A stretch of DNA of 7,823 nucleotides, taken from NCBI GenBank assembly GCA_026389055.1, contig JAPLIO010000018.1:1-7823 (forward strand), read 5' to 3'. Positions 5,825 to 7,823 of this stretch are shown here, piece by piece. Every line of letters starts with the position of its first letter. The first letter of the stretch is position 1. The stretch comes from Candidatus Melainabacteria bacterium (lineage in GTDB: Bacteria > Cyanobacteriota > Vampirovibrionia > Vampirovibrionales > JAJTHC01). The notes under the pieces are model-generated. The model saw only the letters and a list, made by a program, of their open reading frames with translations. It was not told the origin of the DNA and searched no databases. A program made the translations under genes and the position numbers.

Positions 5825-7352
5825 CATAACTGTGTAAACTATGCACACCACCTTCAATGTTGGCAGCAATACTACGGCGTTCAAACCGCAATTCACCATT
5901 ATTCAACGTTTCATGCAGTTGTACAATGGATTGAATGCCTAAATCCTGCAAGCCATGCTTAATACCTTGAATAATATACGGTAAATACTGACGCAACGAC
6001 CCCTTATCCATGACAGAACCCGTAACCCCTTGAGCCACCAAAATTTTCGATTGTTCGCCAAAATACCGAACGCTAGACCCTTTGGTCATGGCTTCTTGCG
6101 AACCCATCCCTCGGTATTTTTTAAGCCTTACGCCATCTTTGTAGAAGTATTCCCCAGGGGCTTCCGCGGTACCTGCTAGCAGGGAACCCACCATCACACA
6201 AGAAGCACCAACCGCCAACGCCTTGGTAATTTGCCCCATATTGGCAATACCGCCATCTGCAATAACAGGAATACCAAATTGGCTAGCGTATTTTGCCACA
6301 TTATAAACCGCCGTTGCCTGCGGACGACCCACCGCCGTAACTTCTTGCGTAGTACAAATAGACCCAACACCCATGCCAACTCGCAAGCCATCTACACCCG
6401 CTTCAATTAAATGATGTGCCTGCAACTTCGTAACAATGTTGCCCCCAATAATTTGCAAGCTAGGGTGTTCAGCCTTCAAGCGTTTAACCATGTTAATTTG
6501 AAACGTGCTATCGCCTTGAGAAGAGTCGATAACTAACACATCCACGCCTGCTTTTACTAGGGCGTTGGCACGCTCCCAATCGGATTCCCGTGTACCCACC
6601 GCAGCCCCTACCCGAAGCCTATCTTGGTCATCTTTCGTGGCTTGCGGATAGTTTTGACTTTTCAACAAATCGTTTCTGGAAATGAGGGCAACTAATTCAC
6701 CCTTAGCATTGATAATCGGTAGTTTCCCTTTTTTACTTGCCTGCAACAAGTGAAAGGCTTCGCTCAACGAAGAGCATTCGTTAGCGGTAATGAGGTTGGT
6801 TGTCATTACGGCGTGTAGGGGGGTTTGTCTATCGGTAACAAAATCAATATCCCTGTTAGTAACCATGCCTAACAGTTTTCCACCCATTTTACCCGTATCG
6901 GTAATAGGCACACTACTAAAGCCGTTGGTTCGCTTCATAATATCCATATCTGCAATGGTATGATGAGCTGTTAACACTTCAGGGTCTGTAATAAAGCCAT
7001 TTTTGAAGCGTTTTACTTTTCGCACTTCGGCCACTTGTTCTTCAAGGGTATTGTTGTAATGAATAAAACCTAACCCACCCAGCAAAGCCATGTTAATCGC
7101 CATGGTGCTTTCGGTAACCGTATCCATAGGCGAACTAATAATGGGAATAGCCAGTGCTAAGCCTTTGGTTAATTTGCTGGTGAGTACCACATCGTTCACG
7201 CCAAAATCAATATGTCTTGGATGTAAAATCAAATCGTTATAGGTTAAGCCTTCGCCTTGATTAAATAAAATGGCGGCTGAAAATCCGTCATCAAATGAGG
7301 CAGAAGGCATACCACAAGGGGCTGTAGGCGAATCGGTCGATAAAAGAGACAT
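5808..7352 (-). CDS. guaB: IMP dehydrogenase (eukaryotic-type)
   Basis: This enzyme oxidises IMP to XMP with NAD+, the first committed step of GMP synthesis, as a cytoplasmic tetramer. The 514 residues form a TIM barrel with two CBS domains inserted at about 121-183 and 187-243. Landmarks are SSPMDTVTE (73-81), D276 in DSSQG, the catalytic Cys333 in GSICTT, DGG (367-369), GS (389-390), YRGMGS (413-418) and the flap pair Arg429-Tyr430. Typical bacterial enzymes are about 485-490 residues, with GPGSICTTR and a Glu where Gln441 stands here. This protein instead has LRVGMGVGSICTTQEV and AQGVTG, and ends in EGGVHSLHSYEK, as eukaryotic enzymes do. The ATG at 7352 has AAGGA about 11 bases upstream, and the N-terminus is of eukaryotic-type length. 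It is transcribed alone, apparently from a promoter at 7442-7470, and ends at the terminator at 5796-5824. Confidence 0.97.
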   Translation of the reverse strand: MSLLSTDSPTAPCGMPSASFDDGFSAAILFNQGEGLTYNDLILHPRHIDFGVNDVVLTSKLTKGLALAIPIISSPMDTVTESTMAINMALLGGLGFIHYNNTLEEQVAEVRKVKRFKNGFITDPEVLTAHHTIADMDIMKRTNGFSSVPITDTGKMGGKLLGMVTNRDIDFVTDRQTPLHAVMTTNLITANECSSLSEAFHLLQASKKGKLPIINAKGELVALISRNDLLKSQNYPQATKDDQDRLRVGAAVGTRESDWERANALVKAGVDVLVIDSSQGDSTFQINMVKRLKAEHPSLQIIGGNIVTKLQAHHLIEAGVDGLRVGMGVGSICTTQEVTAVGRPQATAVYNVAKYASQFGIPVIADGGIANMGQITKALAVGASCVMVGSLLAGTAEAPGEYFYKDGVRLKKYRGMGSQEAMTKGSSVRYFGEQSKILVAQGVTGSVMDKGSLRQYLPYIIQGIKHGLQDLGIQSIVQLHETLNNGELRFERRSIAANIEGGVHSLHSYEKSIT

Positions 7353-7441
7353 ACGATGAAAAGTTCCTTTTTTTCATTAAATTGTTATGAAAAAATACAA
7401 AAAATACGATATTTAAATAAAGTTACTGTGTTTAGTGTGAA

Positions 7442-7470
7442 ATTATAAAGCAGAAGTAGTAAAAAGTAAA
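7442..7470 (-). promoter_or_regulatory. Sigma70-type promoter upstream of guaB
   Basis: On the minus strand a perfect -10 box TATAAT (7447-7442) is preceded, after a 17-base spacer, by TTTACT (7470-7465), which matches four of six bases of the -35 consensus. Transcription would start near 7435, giving a leader of about 80 bases, very AT-rich, before the guaB ATG. I see no purine riboswitch-like structure or operator palindrome in that leader. Confidence 0.55.
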
Positions 7471-7474
7471 TGAT

Positions 7475-7510
7475 AGAGGTTACGGAAAAGGTGGATTCAC
7501 GGAAAAGGTG
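7475..7510 (+). repeat. Direct repeats of ACGGAAAAGGTG (first cluster)
   Basis: ACGGAAAAGGTG occurs exactly at 7482-7493 and again at 7499-7510, a period of 17 bases. The first copy is part of AGAGGTTACGGAAAAGGT (7475-7492), which recurs with one extra A at 7722-7740 on the far side of the tRNA gene. The cluster lies just upstream of the guaB promoter, so it could be a regulator site or a remnant of a dispersed repeat. Confidence 0.6.
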
Positions 7511-7554
7511 TTCCACAAAGAGCCTATAGCTAAGACAAAAAAGGTAACAAAAAC

Positions 7555-7628
7555 CGCCCCCGACAGGAATCGAACCTGTAACCTACTGCTTAGAAGGCAG
7601 TTGCTCTATCCGATTGAGCTACAAGGGC
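7555..7628 (-). tRNA. tRNA-Arg (anticodon UCU)
   Basis: On the minus strand a full cloverleaf folds. The acceptor GCCCTTG (7628-7622) pairs with CGGGGGC (7562-7556) through two G-U pairs. The D arm is GCTC/GAGC. The anticodon stem ACTGC/GCAGT closes a 7-base loop with anticodon TCT (7594-7592). The T arm is ACAGG/CCTGT with loop TTCGATT. The D loop has an A after the GG pair, the A20 identity base for arginine tRNAs, and the discriminator base is G. It decodes AGA (and AGG). The 3' CCA is not encoded, so it must be added after transcription. Confidence 0.96.
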
Positions 7629-7659
7629 GTATAATAAACATTCTATCTTAACTCTTTAA

Positions 7660-7823
7660 ATTATCGCCCAAAAACAGAAAAAATCCAGCAGTTTTTTAAA
7701 AAAACAGGGTCATAACGCAACAGAGGTTACGGAAAAAGGTTTAGTGGGATGGGATAATGAGGCACGAGGAACGGAATTAGGGCGTTTACACCGAGTAAAT
7801 AACCGACATGAGTACCACAGTAA
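7660..7823. other. Unassigned right edge with open frames on both strands and a repeat copy
   Basis: AGAGGTTACGGAAAAAGGT (7722-7740) is the second copy of the repeat found at 7475-7492. From 7660 the plus strand has a frame open to the window end without a clear start codon. The minus strand has a frame open from the window edge to a TGA at 7710-7712 that could be the last 37 codons of a gene entering from the right. Neither translation resembles a protein family I know, so I do not call a gene. TTTTTTAAAAAA near 7692-7703 is a simple AT palindrome. Confidence 0.3.

Noticed and set aside
7353..7435. A purine riboswitch in the guaB leader
   Set aside because: The leader is about 80 bases of nearly pure A/T without the three-helix core expected for a purine aptamer.
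7470..7529. A 19-codon plus-strand frame starting MIEVTEK
   Set aside because: It is very short, coincides with the direct repeats and guaB promoter, and has no Shine-Dalgarno sequence.
7631..7646. -10-like boxes TATTAT and TAGAAT upstream of tRNA-Arg
   Set aside because: TATTAT is so close that transcription would begin inside the tRNA, and TAGAAT has no acceptable -35 box at the right distance.
7475..7740. A tRNA-associated attachment site pair (attL/attR)
   Set aside because: The direct repeats are not part of the tRNA gene, are too close together to bound an island, and no integrase is present in the window.

Overview
The window reads as chromosomal DNA of a Gram-negative-type, moderately AT-rich bacterium. 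It carries inner-membrane type IV pilus (or type II secretion-like) assembly genes, a folate salvage enzyme, a purine biosynthesis gene and a tRNA. I cannot name the organism. The pilus gene fusion and the palindromic repeats would fit a cyanobacteria/Melainabacteria-type or similar lineage, but that is a weak guess.

Left part (1-3088, minus strand): a tight three-gene operon read right to left. It holds a PilM-PilN fusion (start taken at 3088), a PilO-like protein five bases downstream, and a multi-pass membrane protein of unknown function that runs off the left edge. PilM, PilN and PilO normally form the platform linking the cytoplasmic motor to the periplasmic alignment complex. Here PilM and PilN are one chain, laid out like GspL, and the actin-like domain appears to lack nucleotide-binding motifs.

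Middle (3143-5807): a divergent 5-formyltetrahydrofolate cyclo-ligase gene, then 320 bases with a dense palindromic element and a short tandem repeat. Next is an unrecognised 493-residue protein with a long Gly/Ala-rich hydrophobic region, reminiscent of the membrane-active parts of polymorphic or LXG-type toxins. It is followed by a second palindromic element with a 25-bp perfect stem. The unknown gene therefore lies between two MITE/REP-like repeats with similar outer ends.

Right part (5808-7823): guaB on the minus strand, with a bidirectional terminator at its 3' end and a recognisable sigma70-type promoter. The encoded IMP dehydrogenase is strikingly eukaryote-like along its whole length. 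Upstream lie a minus-strand tRNA-Arg(UCU) and direct repeats on both sides of it. The last 100 bases have open frames on both strands but no identifiable gene.

The most interesting items are the eukaryotic-type IMP dehydrogenase, the PilM-PilN fusion with a degenerate ATPase fold, and the toxin-like orphan between palindromic elements. I see no CRISPR array, transposase, phage gene or complete new defence system.
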